The notes: a model not told the origin generated them from the sequence alone. Counted from the first letter of the stretch, positions 8,339-16,760 are shown. The stretch is 64,000 nt of DNA from an uncultured delta proteobacterium (GCA_903835685.1 CAILNX010000034.1:1-64000); one strand, 5' to 3'. A program made the numbers and translations.

Positions 8339-10351
8339 CTACACCGTCTGGAATTTGTTGATGCCCTTGGTCTTGAAGATCTGCACGGCATTGGCCTTGA
8401 GCTGGTCATTCCCGGCAAAACCCTCGTCCAGGCAGACCACCCGCTCGGGCTTCACCTCCGCCATGGCCCGGATAAGCTCCATGGTCAGGGCGCGGTCCAG
8501 GCAGATCAAGAGAGCCCCACCAGCCACGCTGTAAACGGTCTTGCCTTCCATGGTGAGCGTTTCGACCGGGGTGGTGAGGGGGAAGCCGCTCTTGAGCAGA
8601 AGCTCGTAAAGAATGTCTTCGGGGGTCCGGTCGGGCCGTATGTGATTGACGTGGTCGAGAAGCTGCAATTGCAGGGCCTGGGCATCCTGGGGCACGTCGG
8701 CGTTCCAGGGCTTGAAATTGGATTCAGCAAGCTTGAAGACGCGGAAACCGAAGTCCTTTTTATATACTGTTCCCCCCAGTAGGCTTGGCTGTGTAGCTGC
8801 AATGTTTGACTTCAATATTTTTATACATCTCCTGATTCTTTCTTTTGTTATCTCAGCAACAGTGTGAAGGGATATGGCTAGCGCGTTACGTCCTGACTCA
8901 TTGTCTGGAAAAATTGGCTCTGGCAACTGTACACAAATAAAATGACGTTGTTCATTTGACTTTGCATTTGTTAATAATGTACTGTGTGCAGTTGTGCCAC
9001 TTCCAGAAAAAAAATCCATAATAATATCACCTGGAGAAGTCATGTATTCTATTAGGCGTTCGATGTCTGAATAGCTTTTTGGATTATCGAAAACTTTTTT
9101 CCCGAAAAATAGCTTTGCAAAGTCTTGACTTGCTTTTTGTGCATAGCTAAATGCCACACTACGCATTACTTGGTCATCTTTATCAAATAAATTTCTACGC
9201 ACAGAAGGAAGTGTTAATTCATTCGGACCAAATACAATATTCCCTCGATCAATTTCCTCCTTCATGCGCTCATATGTTGGCCACCTCCAACCACCTCCTG
9301 GAATTTTACATGCCTTCCCAGTCGTTGGATGTAGAACTTCATAGCGAGGCCCACCACCACCAGGCCAACTCGCATCACCATCTGTCCTGTATGGGCCCCT
9401 TTCATCAACTTTTGTGTAACGAGTAAGCGGCATCCGGGGATCGTCTTCCTCGAACTTTGAAAAGTATTCCCGCAAACCTTGCGCGACTAATGCCCAATTG
9501 CCAGAATGGAGCCTGCGCAAACGTTCAAATTCATCCCTTACGTCTTCTACGCCTTCTTTTGGCGCGCGAAGTCGAATATTATTATCTGCAAACCATTGCT
9601 TATTGCGAGCATAAACGAGCATGTATTCATGGCCAATCGAAAATAATTTTGCATCATTTTTCCTATTTCGATCAAAAACTAACACAGCTATGAAATTCTC
9701 TTCACCAAATATCTCATTCAACATTGTCCTAAAATTACACAACTCACTATCATCTATACTCGCAACAAAAAAACCATCATTTTTTAATAAATTTCTTGAC
9801 AAATAAACGCGTGGATATAACATATTAATCCACTTTGAATGATAGCGACCATCGCTCTCCATATTAGTGCCAAACTTTCTTCCACTGGCATCCATTTGGC
9901 CAGTATATTCTAAATATGTATCTAAACTTTCACTATAATTATCTGGATATATGAAATCATTCCCCGTGTTGTAAGGTGGATCAATGTAAATCATCTTAAC
10001 CTTGTCTAGATATGACTTCTGCATTAACTTGAGGACTTCCAGATTGTCGCCTTCAATAATGAGATTGCCAGTGGCATCAAATTCGACGCTTTCTCGTTCA
10101 CAGGGTCTCAACGTCGCTTGGCTCGGCTGCTGAACAGTCTTGAAGCAATCCGCTTTACCCGGCCAATTCATTCCATATCGCTCCCGCCCCACGTCCACAG
10201 CCTCACCCAAGGCCAACTTCAGGCGATCGAAATCCAATTTCCCCCCTTCCGTCAGCGCTTCCGGGAACAGGCGCAGAAGCGCCTGACGCTTTTCCTCGGC
10301 AATGTCAGGGGTGGCGAGATCGAATTTTTCGGGCTTATCCGGCGTGCTCAT
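8339..10351 (-). CDS. mod: Type III-like DNA methyltransferase Mod (beta class)
   Basis: The 670-aa product has the catalytic motif DPPYNTG at residues 124-130, followed about 320 residues later by the SAM-binding motif DFFSGSGTTA (446-455). This order is that of beta-class N6-adenine methyltransferases and type III Mod subunits, with the target recognition domain between the motifs. The gene is a compositional mosaic: from about 10,020 down to 8,790 (residues about 110-520) the DNA is AT-rich, while both ends match the GC-richer neighbours. That suggests exchange of the recognition segment by recombination. The start overlaps the stop of the 39-aa ORF upstream (ATGA). Confidence 0.9.
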   Translation of the reverse strand: MSTPDKPEKFDLATPDIAEEKRQALLRLFPEALTEGGKLDFDRLKLALGEAVDVGRERYGMNWPGKADCFKTVQQPSQATLRPCERESVEFDATGNLIIEGDNLEVLKLMQKSYLDKVKMIYIDPPYNTGNDFIYPDNYSESLDTYLEYTGQMDASGRKFGTNMESDGRYHSKWINMLYPRVYLSRNLLKNDGFFVASIDDSELCNFRTMLNEIFGEENFIAVLVFDRNRKNDAKLFSIGHEYMLVYARNKQWFADNNIRLRAPKEGVEDVRDEFERLRRLHSGNWALVAQGLREYFSKFEEDDPRMPLTRYTKVDERGPYRTDGDASWPGGGGPRYEVLHPTTGKACKIPGGGWRWPTYERMKEEIDRGNIVFGPNELTLPSVRRNLFDKDDQVMRSVAFSYAQKASQDFAKLFFGKKVFDNPKSYSDIERLIEYMTSPGDIIMDFFSGSGTTAHSTLLTNAKSNEQRHFICVQLPEPIFPDNESGRNALAISLHTVAEITKERIRRCIKILKSNIAATQPSLLGGTVYKKDFGFRVFKLAESNFKPWNADVPQDAQALQLQLLDHVNHIRPDRTPEDILYELLLKSGFPLTTPVETLTMEGKTVYSVAGGALLICLDRALTMELIRAMAEVKPERVVCLDEGFAGNDQLKANAVQIFKTKGINKFQTV

Positions 10352-10467
10352 TGATTCACCTCAAGGGACAGGATGTCTTTCTGTACATAGCGTTTGAACT
10401 CTTCCACGGACGTGAAGCACTGGTAGCCCGCCCGACTGGCAAGGGCAAGGACAGTCGATATCTTCAT
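10348..10467 (-). CDS. Small 39-aa ORF coupled to mod
   Basis: An ATG at 10467 with AAAGGA six bases upstream opens a 39-codon frame (MKISTVLALASRAGY...SLEVNQ) whose TGA overlaps the mod ATG. The arrangement argues that it is translated, either as a small protein or as a leader that couples translation to mod. Its composition (one short hydrophobic stretch, a basic-acidic tail) shows no known family. Confidence 0.5.
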   Translation of the reverse strand: MKISTVLALASRAGYQCFTSVEEFKRYVQKDILSLEVNQ

Positions 10468-10507
10468 GGTGTTCCTTTGGGGAGCTCGTGTTCCGGCTTT
10501 AATGCCC

Positions 10508-13414
10508 TTAGTCCAGGCTCCACCTCAAGGTGAAAAGAGGGTCCATCTCGATGTGCTGTTCCAACCGCCTGCTGATTTCATCCAACAAGGCGTCCTTCTG
10601 GCGGTCGATGTCCCGGCTGGCGGCGTCGTAGTCCCGCCAAGCCTCATCACGCTTGGCCTCCAGAGTCCGTACCGCACGTTGCCGCTCCAGTTTGTCCGGG
10701 AGGGTGGGGGCCAGACGGGCATCTTTCTTGGCCTGCTTGAGCGCCTCGTCCAGGACTTCCAGTTCGGCCTTGAGTGAGGCCCGCCTGTCATCCGCCCAGC
10801 GGTCCAGCTTCTCCATTTCCGTGTCGAACCAGCGGCCGTTGCGGGAGGTCACGTCTTCCAGCATGGCCATGCGACGACGCCCTTGTTCAGCATCCAACAG
10901 CGCGGCAACGGCGGAAGGTGGCGCTGTGGCCCCCCCTTGGCTTCCTGACAAATCGAACAGACGACGGCACTGGGTCTCATCCATGGGTGAACCGTCCTCG
11001 CAGACGCCAGACATCACCACAACATCCTCAGTCTCCAGGGCGCTCATGGTCACATGCGCACAGGAGAGCCATCCGCCCCGTCCGATCAGCGATTCGAGCA
11101 CCGTAATTTTCTTGCCGCTGGAACTGTAGTGAAAGGCCACCTCTGCCGTGGGCGTGGCAAGGGCCATGCCTCGTTCCAGTACCCGTTGGGCCAGGGGGTG
11201 CCCCACCCGGTAAAGGTTGGCGTCTGTCACGTCCCGACCCATGCGATAGGGACCGGGATGGATGTTCTGACCGGGGAAGGGATTTCTGTTCAGCATGAAG
11301 CTGAAGCGCTGCTCATCGAATTGGGCGTCGTTGGCCAGGAGGTGGCAGGTAAGGCTCCATAGCTGCTCGTTGAAGCGATCCAGCACGGCATGGCTCTGGA
11401 TACGGACCTTCTCCACCACTTCCTGGTCGAAGTTGTCCAGGAGCATTTCCCGCGCGTCACGCTGGCCCTGGGATATCTCTTCCTCAAGCTCGCGCTGGAG
11501 CTGGTCGAATTCGAACTGTATCTGCTCCGGCGTCCGGCACTGCTGATAGATGGTTGCGATACGCTTTTCGAAATCCACCCCGGACTCCACCGCGCCCAAC
11601 ACCTCGTCGCTTGCGCCAAACACCCCGTTGAAGAGCTGGAATTTCTCGGCCAGCAATTCATAAACGCGCAGGTCCGCCGCATTCCTCTTGTTGAGAAAGT
11701 TGACCACCACCACGTCGAATTTCTGGCCGTAGCGATGGCAGCGGCCGATGCGCTGCTCAATGCGTTGCGGGTTCCAAGGCAGATCATAGTTGACCACGAG
11801 GTTGCAGAACTGAAGGTTGATACCCTCGGCCGCAGCCTCGGTGGCAATGAGGATGGAGGCGTTGTCGCGGAAATTCTCGACCAGGGCCGCGCGCATGTCG
11901 GCGCTGGGCGACCCGGTAATGCGATCAGTCCCGGCGTTCTTGGCCAACCAGCGCTGATAGATAGCCTTGGAAAGCGGATCGGTATTGGACCCGTTGAAAA
12001 GCATGGCCTGGCCCGCGAATTCGGTCTGCTCCAATACCCGGAACAGATACTCCTGTGTCCGTCGGGATTCGGTGAATATGACCGCCTTCTGCTGAAGGGT
12101 GGCCGCGCCCTGGGTCTTCTGAGCATTGGCCGAGGCGGTGAAGCCCCGACGCAGGGCAGTGAGCAGCACCTCGCCTTTGGAGTTCTTGGAGATGGATTTC
12201 GCCAGGGCCAGGAATTCCCGAAGCTGGGCCATCTCCAGGCGCAGTTCGTCCAGTTGCGCAGGCGTCAGACGCTTCTTTTCCGCTGGCCCACCGCCGTTCT
12301 CCTCCCCCTCCCATTCGTCGGCCAGTTCATCCAGATCCTCCCAATCCTCGGGAAGCTCGCTCGGGGGTGTCTCAACCGCCGTGGCCTCGGCCTCGGCAGC
12401 TTCCAGACGCTGCACCAGGCCGTCCAACGTGCCGGAAATGGCGTAGGTCGAGGAGGCCAGGAGCTTGCGCAGGATGAGGGTCATAAGCTGACGCTGGCTG
12501 GCGGGAAGGGCATAGAGCGTGGGGCGGCGCAGATAGTCGGAAACAAAGTCATAGAGCCGCTGCTCTTCCTCGGTAGGCACGAACTCCTGCACCAGGGCAT
12601 GGCGGTTCGTGTACTTCACGTACTCCAGCACCTGCCGCCGCAGGGTGCGCTTGCACAGAGGCTTTAGCCTCTCCTTCAGCTCGGAAAAGTCCGCATCGTT
12701 CCCGGGGCGGGCAAACCGGGCGCGATAGCTCTTCAGGTCTCCAAAGGCAAAATCGTCGATGATGCTGACCAGACCATAGAGTTCAAGCAGGGAGTTCTGA
12801 AGGGGCGTGGCTGTGAGCAGAACCTTGGGGAAAGGGGCCACCGCCTGTTTGATGGCCAGAGCGATCTTGCTTGACCCCTTATAGACGTTCCGCAGCCGGT
12901 GCGCCTCGTCGATGACCACGAGGTCCCAGGCAACTTGCCGGAGATAGGGTTCCTTGGACTTCACAAACTGATAGGAGCAAAGAATGATCCCGTCCTGCTG
13001 AAACGGGTTCAGATTACCTGCCCGAATAGCCTCATTGAAGCTTCGGGCCTCCAAGATCACAGAAGGGAGGAAAAATTTGTCCGCAAGTTCCTGGACCCAC
13101 TGTTTGCGAAGGTTGGCCGGAACAATGACCACCATGCGCCGTTTGCGCTCGGCCCATTTCTGAGCAAGCAACAACCCGGCCTCAATGGTCTTGCCCAGGC
13201 CGACTTCGTCAGCAAGGATAGCCCCCTTGGAAAAGGGGCTACGGAAGGCGAAGAGCGCCGCTTCAACCTGGTGGGGGTTCAGGTCAACTTGCGCGTCGGC
13301 AAGCACAGCCGCTAGTTTCTCAACATTGTCCGAAGCGCACCGCTTGGTGAGTTCATAAGCAAAAAATTTGGCGTGGAAATCGGTGCTGCCCACTTGGGAT
13401 ATATTTCCAGTCAT
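10508..13414 (-). CDS. SNF2/RapA-like superfamily 2 helicase
   Basis: The 968-aa product carries DEVGLGKT (Walker A, residues 69-76), VVIDEAH (DEAH at 169-172), LTATPLQNS (motif III), and a helicase C lobe with ATEAAAEGINLQFCNLVVNYDLPWNPQRIEQRIGR. That is the SNF2 signature, closest in style to RapA-type bacterial helicases. An acidic linker lies near residues 335-370, and the C-terminal 200 residues are charged and probably coiled coil. SNF2 proteins are double-stranded DNA translocases and are found in several phage-defence systems. Here it precedes mod in the same operon, so it likely acts with the methylase and Res. No DrmA/DrmB partner is present. Confidence 0.87.
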   Translation of the reverse strand: MTGNISQVGSTDFHAKFFAYELTKRCASDNVEKLAAVLADAQVDLNPHQVEAALFAFRSPFSKGAILADEVGLGKTIEAGLLLAQKWAERKRRMVVIVPANLRKQWVQELADKFFLPSVILEARSFNEAIRAGNLNPFQQDGIILCSYQFVKSKEPYLRQVAWDLVVIDEAHRLRNVYKGSSKIALAIKQAVAPFPKVLLTATPLQNSLLELYGLVSIIDDFAFGDLKSYRARFARPGNDADFSELKERLKPLCKRTLRRQVLEYVKYTNRHALVQEFVPTEEEQRLYDFVSDYLRRPTLYALPASQRQLMTLILRKLLASSTYAISGTLDGLVQRLEAAEAEATAVETPPSELPEDWEDLDELADEWEGEENGGGPAEKKRLTPAQLDELRLEMAQLREFLALAKSISKNSKGEVLLTALRRGFTASANAQKTQGAATLQQKAVIFTESRRTQEYLFRVLEQTEFAGQAMLFNGSNTDPLSKAIYQRWLAKNAGTDRITGSPSADMRAALVENFRDNASILIATEAAAEGINLQFCNLVVNYDLPWNPQRIEQRIGRCHRYGQKFDVVVVNFLNKRNAADLRVYELLAEKFQLFNGVFGASDEVLGAVESGVDFEKRIATIYQQCRTPEQIQFEFDQLQRELEEEISQGQRDAREMLLDNFDQEVVEKVRIQSHAVLDRFNEQLWSLTCHLLANDAQFDEQRFSFMLNRNPFPGQNIHPGPYRMGRDVTDANLYRVGHPLAQRVLERGMALATPTAEVAFHYSSSGKKITVLESLIGRGGWLSCAHVTMSALETEDVVVMSGVCEDGSPMDETQCRRLFDLSGSQGGATAPPSAVAALLDAEQGRRRMAMLEDVTSRNGRWFDTEMEKLDRWADDRRASLKAELEVLDEALKQAKKDARLAPTLPDKLERQRAVRTLEAKRDEAWRDYDAASRDIDRQKDALLDEISRRLEQHIEMDPLFTLRWSLD

Positions 13415-13466
13415 GTTCTTGCATTCATTCTTATTTCGCCGGTCCTGTGGAGGGAATCTCTACAAA

Positions 13467-13757
13467 TTACTCTTCAGAATTCAGCGTCGCCCGAAACTTC
13501 CGGGATAGCCTGAACACAACCACCTTCCTGGCAGGCAGTGTGATCGCCGTATTTGTCTGGGGATTTCGGCCACGCCTTGGTTCCTTGGCGTAGACCTCGA
13601 ATTTGCCGAAGCCGCTGAACAGGAGATGCTGATCCTTCTTCAAAGCCCCGGTCATGAGCTCCAGGAGGCTATTGACATACTCCTGAATATCGGTCCTGTG
13701 ACGGTCAGTCTTCTCGTAGATGGCCTCAACGATGGCGGCTTTGGTCAAGGTAGGCAT
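13467..13757 (-). CDS. HU/IHF family DNA-binding protein
   Basis: ATG at 13757 has AGGAG upstream and gives a 96-aa product of normal length for the family. It begins MPTLTKAAIVEAIYEKTD and contains FSGFGKFEVYAKEPRRGRNPQTNTAITLPARKVVVF, the HU/IHF DNA-binding arm signature; GRNPQT is the IHF-like form. Such proteins bend DNA and assist recombination or transcription. It is the first gene of the minus-strand operon, 52 bases before the SNF2 helicase, and may serve the integrase or the defence genes. The 285 bases upstream (13758-14042) hold no convincing gene. Confidence 0.9.
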   Translation of the reverse strand: MPTLTKAAIVEAIYEKTDRHRTDIQEYVNSLLELMTGALKKDQHLLFSGFGKFEVYAKEPRRGRNPQTNTAITLPARKVVVFRLSRKFRATLNSEE

Positions 13758-14042
13758 GGTGGTAGCTCCTCTTGAAAGTCTGCCTTGGATATGCCAGACG
13801 GGGGTAGGATTGTCTATGATGATATGGGGTTCGGCGGAAAGCAGCACCGTCTGTGACCTGGGAGAAAATGGCGATGACCACCAAGCGTTTCTTCGCTCCT
13901 CTCAAGATCCTCAAGGGAGAGATCAGGTGCGCAGTAGAGCAGCAGAAATACCCGATGCATATTCCATAGCAAGAGCGTGCCATGGCAGAGTTGGGATGGT
14001 GGCTGAGCGCTAATAATCGCGTTATGCCTCAAGAATAACGTG

Positions 14043-15200
14043 TTATTTTTTTATCTTGCCGCCCTTTGGATTGTAATACTTGTTATATATTTTTGCAATT
14101 GGTTTTATTTTTTCATTTATATATTGTGAGGTAAGAAAATTATCTTTTGCAAATGATACTAGATCATTTTTCCAGCCTTCATTGTATGGTATTCTCTCAT
14201 GATGTCCGGACAGAAGAAGGCCGAAGTATTCTTTAAAAAAATTAAATTTTGTTGTTTCCTCGAATATTTCGCCAGCATTTTTAGATATATATGCGAATAT
14301 TTTGTCATTGTATTTCCCAGCTAGATGTGCTGACATTTGGTGGTGCCAAAGCTTGGATCCGTTTTCCCATAAATTGTTGGCTTCTTTGAGTAGTTCTTCA
14401 CAGAACAATGTCCTAAATTTGTATCGAGTGCTTTTCATTGCTGTTCTGCTACTTCCTGACGCGATTTGATCTTCAAGTCCAGAAATGAATGCAAACGCAA
14501 GACTTTTCTCGTCTTTTGTGGCCTCGCTAAGGATTGCAGATGTCAAAAATTTTAGAATTGTAGATGAAGATGCTTGTATGTCTAGCAATCCAAAGCCAAT
14601 AGATGACATATAATAAAGGTCAAGATTGTGAAAGTATTCACGTACAGGCCAAAATATTTCATCATTTACATCTGTACTGTCTACTGCTGACATTTCTGCT
14701 TCTATTAATGAGCTAAATAAGTATGAAAATGTTTTAATATAAATATGAATTAGCTTATAAAGTTCAAATTTATTGCGTTTACTGTCAGTGCTTAGTATTT
14801 TGTAGATAAAGTTGTCTGCACTTTTTATATTTATACCAATTGTTAAAAACCACCTACCAAATTCTTTGTCTTCAAGTTTATATAGCTCAGCAATGGGGTA
14901 AAAGTCATTTACATCCGCTATACGCCTGAAATTCATTCGAACTACAGATATTATTTTTTTTAGATTGTCATCGGGTTTGTCAATTTCGAGTATTTTCTTT
15001 AGGCTAAGGTTTCTAAGCCGCTTTAACTTATCTATAATTGCTTTGCTCTGTTTGATTGAGGCTGCGGCTATAAATTTGAGTTTAAAAAAATATGTGAAAA
15101 CTAATAATTCGATTTGTTCCTCTTTGTCTGGAAACATGTCCCACACTTTATAGCTCAAAAATGATCGATCGCTCTGTTTTTGTATTTGTTCCTCAGACAT
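14043..15200 (-). CDS. AT-rich orphan gene of unknown function (385 aa)
   Basis: The frame starts at ATG 15200 with GGGGGAACGGCT upstream and is open for 385 codons in DNA far more AT-rich than everything around it, which signals recent acquisition. The protein is rich in Lys, Ile, Phe, Tyr and Ser and looks all-helical, with a basic C-terminus (YNPKGGKIKK). I see no signal peptide, clear membrane helix, P-loop or nuclease motif. It sits as single-gene cargo between a restriction operon and the integrase, a usual place for uncharacterised defence genes, but no function can be assigned. Confidence 0.75.
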   Translation of the reverse strand: MSEEQIQKQSDRSFLSYKVWDMFPDKEEQIELLVFTYFFKLKFIAAASIKQSKAIIDKLKRLRNLSLKKILEIDKPDDNLKKIISVVRMNFRRIADVNDFYPIAELYKLEDKEFGRWFLTIGINIKSADNFIYKILSTDSKRNKFELYKLIHIYIKTFSYLFSSLIEAEMSAVDSTDVNDEIFWPVREYFHNLDLYYMSSIGFGLLDIQASSSTILKFLTSAILSEATKDEKSLAFAFISGLEDQIASGSSRTAMKSTRYKFRTLFCEELLKEANNLWENGSKLWHHQMSAHLAGKYNDKIFAYISKNAGEIFEETTKFNFFKEYFGLLLSGHHERIPYNEGWKNDLVSFAKDNFLTSQYINEKIKPIAKIYNKYYNPKGGKIKK

Positions 15201-15306
15201 AGCCGTTCCCCCATCTCATCGAATTATTCTTCAGGTATCACACCTAGCCTAGCCCCGTTTGCGGCACCATCCCTTCGGCATAAGCCACGGTCAGGAGAAC
15301 CAGACC

Positions 15307-15672
15307 ATGGCCTCTGACCAGTTTGAAAAGCAAGGCAAACCAGATATACAGACCCCCGAGGAGGTCGCTCTGTTCCTGCGCAAAAGTTGTAGCTGGGTCT
15401 ACAAGCATTGGCAAGAATTGGGCGGCGTGAAGCTCGGGGGTTCTCTCTTTTTCCCAAGCGAGGAGGACCTTTATGAGCGTTTATTTCAAAAAGGGCAGAG
15501 GCTGGCGGTACGACTTCATGATCAACGGCAAGCGGTACACGGAAGCCTGGTTCGAGACAAAGCTCCAGGCAAAGCAAGCCGAAGCCAAACAAAGGGAGGA
15601 GGTGAAAAACCCGACGATTCAGGAAACCGGAACAGACATGACCTTCTTGGACCTCGTAAACCTGCGGCTTGA
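15307..15672 (+). CDS. Excisionase-like HTH protein (AlpA/HTH_17 type)
   Basis: ATG at 15307 follows CAGGAGAACCAGACC. The first 55 residues (IQTPEEVALFLRKSCSWVYKHWQELGGVKLGGSLFFPSEEDLYERLF) form the winged-helix HTH typical of MerR-like excisionases: a helix-turn-helix, then a short strand and the LFFP wing. The remaining 66 residues are encoded in the out-of-frame overlap with the integrase and look like non-homologous, low-information sequence. Family members bind attachment-site DNA and steer integrase toward excision, or act as regulators. Its position immediately before int supports an excisionase role. Confidence 0.65.
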   Translation: MASDQFEKQGKPDIQTPEEVALFLRKSCSWVYKHWQELGGVKLGGSLFFPSEEDLYERLFQKGQRLAVRLHDQRQAVHGSLVRDKAPGKASRSQTKGGGEKPDDSGNRNRHDLLGPRKPAA

Positions 15673-16564
15673 CCACGCCAAAGCCTACAGTTCCGAGCGT
15701 CACTATAAGGAGTTCGTCTACTTGGGCAAACGGTGGGTCCGAGAATGGGGGGATATAGCTGTTTCAGACTTGACCGAGGACATGATCCTAGCCTTCGTTC
15801 TGAAACGCCGAAAGGTCTCACCCATTACGGCGAACAAGGAGATTCGGTATCTCCGGGCGACATTCAACCATGGCGTCAAAAAGCGGTACATAAAGGAAAA
15901 CCCTGCCGAAGGGATGGACTTCTTCCCGGTGGAGAAAAGAGTCAAATATGTTCCGCTCCCTACTGATCTCGATAAGGTCATGGCCATGGCGGAGCCGGAG
16001 ACCAGGGATTATCTGTGCGTGCTTCGGGAAACCATGGCGCGGGTCAGCGAAGTGAATCGGCTCACCTGGGATGACGTCAACCTCCAGGAGCGGCACGTCA
16101 TCCTGTACACGAGGAAGAAGAAGGGTGGCCATTTGACCCCCCGCAAGGTTCCCATGACGGACAAGCTTCATGATGTGCTGGCGAGGCTACATGCCGGGCG
16201 GGATAGAAAGAAGCCGTGGGTCTTTTGGCATACCTGCACGAGTAGCAAGACCGGCGAGACCCTGATCGGGCCTTATCAGGACAGGAAGAAGATCATGGCC
16301 ACCCTGTGCAAGAAGGCTGGGGTTAGGTATTTCCGATACCACGCCTTCCGGCATTCCGGCGCGACTGTCATGGAAAACAACCATGTGCCGCTTGGTTCGA
16401 TTCAGCGGATTCTCGGGCATGAGAACCGATCAACGACCGAAATCTATCTGCATAGTCTGGGAGATTCGGAGAGATCAGCCATGGCGATCTTTGAGCGGGC
16501 GACGGGAAATTCACACACGGTTTCACACACAAAAGAAAAAGGGGTTACGGACAATGTCTCATAA
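15473..16564 (+). CDS. Tyrosine recombinase (phage-type integrase)
   Basis: The start ATG at 15473 follows AGGAGG by six bases. The 363-aa product has an N-terminal arm-binding region (YFKKGRGWRYDFMINGKRYTEAWFETK), a SAM-like core-binding domain (about 55-140) and the catalytic domain with ARVSE (first Arg), HAFRHSG (H-x-x-R), LGH and the nucleophile Tyr in TTEIYLHS. All catalytic residues are present. The gene ends 13 bases before a tRNA-Arg 3' end, the classical arrangement for an element integrated at a tRNA. It will integrate or excise the element, with the HTH protein upstream. Confidence 0.93.
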   Translation: MSVYFKKGRGWRYDFMINGKRYTEAWFETKLQAKQAEAKQREEVKNPTIQETGTDMTFLDLVNLRLDHAKAYSSERHYKEFVYLGKRWVREWGDIAVSDLTEDMILAFVLKRRKVSPITANKEIRYLRATFNHGVKKRYIKENPAEGMDFFPVEKRVKYVPLPTDLDKVMAMAEPETRDYLCVLRETMARVSEVNRLTWDDVNLQERHVILYTRKKKGGHLTPRKVPMTDKLHDVLARLHAGRDRKKPWVFWHTCTSSKTGETLIGPYQDRKKIMATLCKKAGVRYFRYHAFRHSGATVMENNHVPLGSIQRILGHENRSTTEIYLHSLGDSERSAMAIFERATGNSHTVSHTKEKGVTDNVS

Positions 16565-16577
16565 CCCCTTGAATTCA

Positions 16578-16600
16578 TGGTGCGCCCGGCAGGATTCGAA
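16578..16600 (-). other. Probable integrase attachment site (tRNA-Arg 3' end)
   Basis: Tyrosine integrases commonly use the T arm and 3' end of tRNA genes as the crossover site. Here the integrase stop lies 13 bases from the CCA end, so the core of attR or attL must overlap this segment. The matching direct repeat at the other end of the element is outside the window. Confidence 0.6.
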
Positions 16601-16654
16601 CCTGCGGCCTACGGATTCGTAGTCCGGCGCTCTATCCAGCTGAGCTACGGGCGC
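16578..16654 (-). tRNA. tRNA-Arg (anticodon ACG), CCA encoded
   Basis: Read on the minus strand, a 77-base cloverleaf is complete: a 7-bp acceptor stem (GCGCCCG/CGGGCGC), D arm with AGCTGGATA, an anticodon loop CTACGAA giving ACG, TTCGAAT in the T loop, and 3' ACCA. The first anticodon-stem pair is a C-U mismatch; the other four pairs are intact. The ACG anticodon decodes CGN Arg codons after deamination. Its 3' end abuts the integrase, making it the attachment site. Confidence 0.95.
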
Positions 16655-16667
16655 GTGGGAAGGGTTG

Positions 16668-16696
16668 CTTTAATCCCCCGGGGGGGGCGCAGTCAA
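16668..16696 (-). promoter_or_regulatory. Promoter of tRNA-Arg
   Basis: On the minus strand TTGACT (16696-16691) and TTAAAG (16673-16668) are separated by exactly 17 bases, close to the sigma70 consensus. The -10 ends 13 bases before the tRNA 5' end, so the transcript would have a leader of about 7 bases. Confidence 0.65.
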
Positions 16697-16760
16697 GGGG
16701 AAAATGCAACATCCTGTCAAGGCCAGGGATAGGGCCAGGGCGCCGACCGTCGCCCGGCCC

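Larger units (their letters stand above)
1..16577. mobile_element. Integrated mobile element (right end; left end outside window)
   Basis: The block runs from the left edge to the 3' end of a tRNA-Arg gene, where a tyrosine integrase points at the tRNA. Its base composition is visibly less GC-rich than the sequence after 16.7 kb, with two strongly AT-rich stretches (about 8.8-10.0 kb and 14.0-15.2 kb). Contents fit an integrative element: integrase, HTH excisionase-like gene, recombination-type ATPase and nuclease, DUF1257/DUF2997 genes and a restriction-modification operon. The other attachment site must lie left of base 1, so size and class (prophage remnant, ICE or genomic island) cannot be decided; no structural phage or conjugation gene is visible here. 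Confidence 0.8.

Noticed and set aside
10508-13414. Classification of the SNF2-Mod locus as DISARM
   Set aside because: No drmA (helicase), drmB (DUF1998) or drmC (PLD) gene is present; only the SNF2 protein and a methylase are shared.
13814-14032. Short frame in the gap between the HU gene and the orphan gene
   Set aside because: No ribosome site, no family similarity and no coupling with neighbours.
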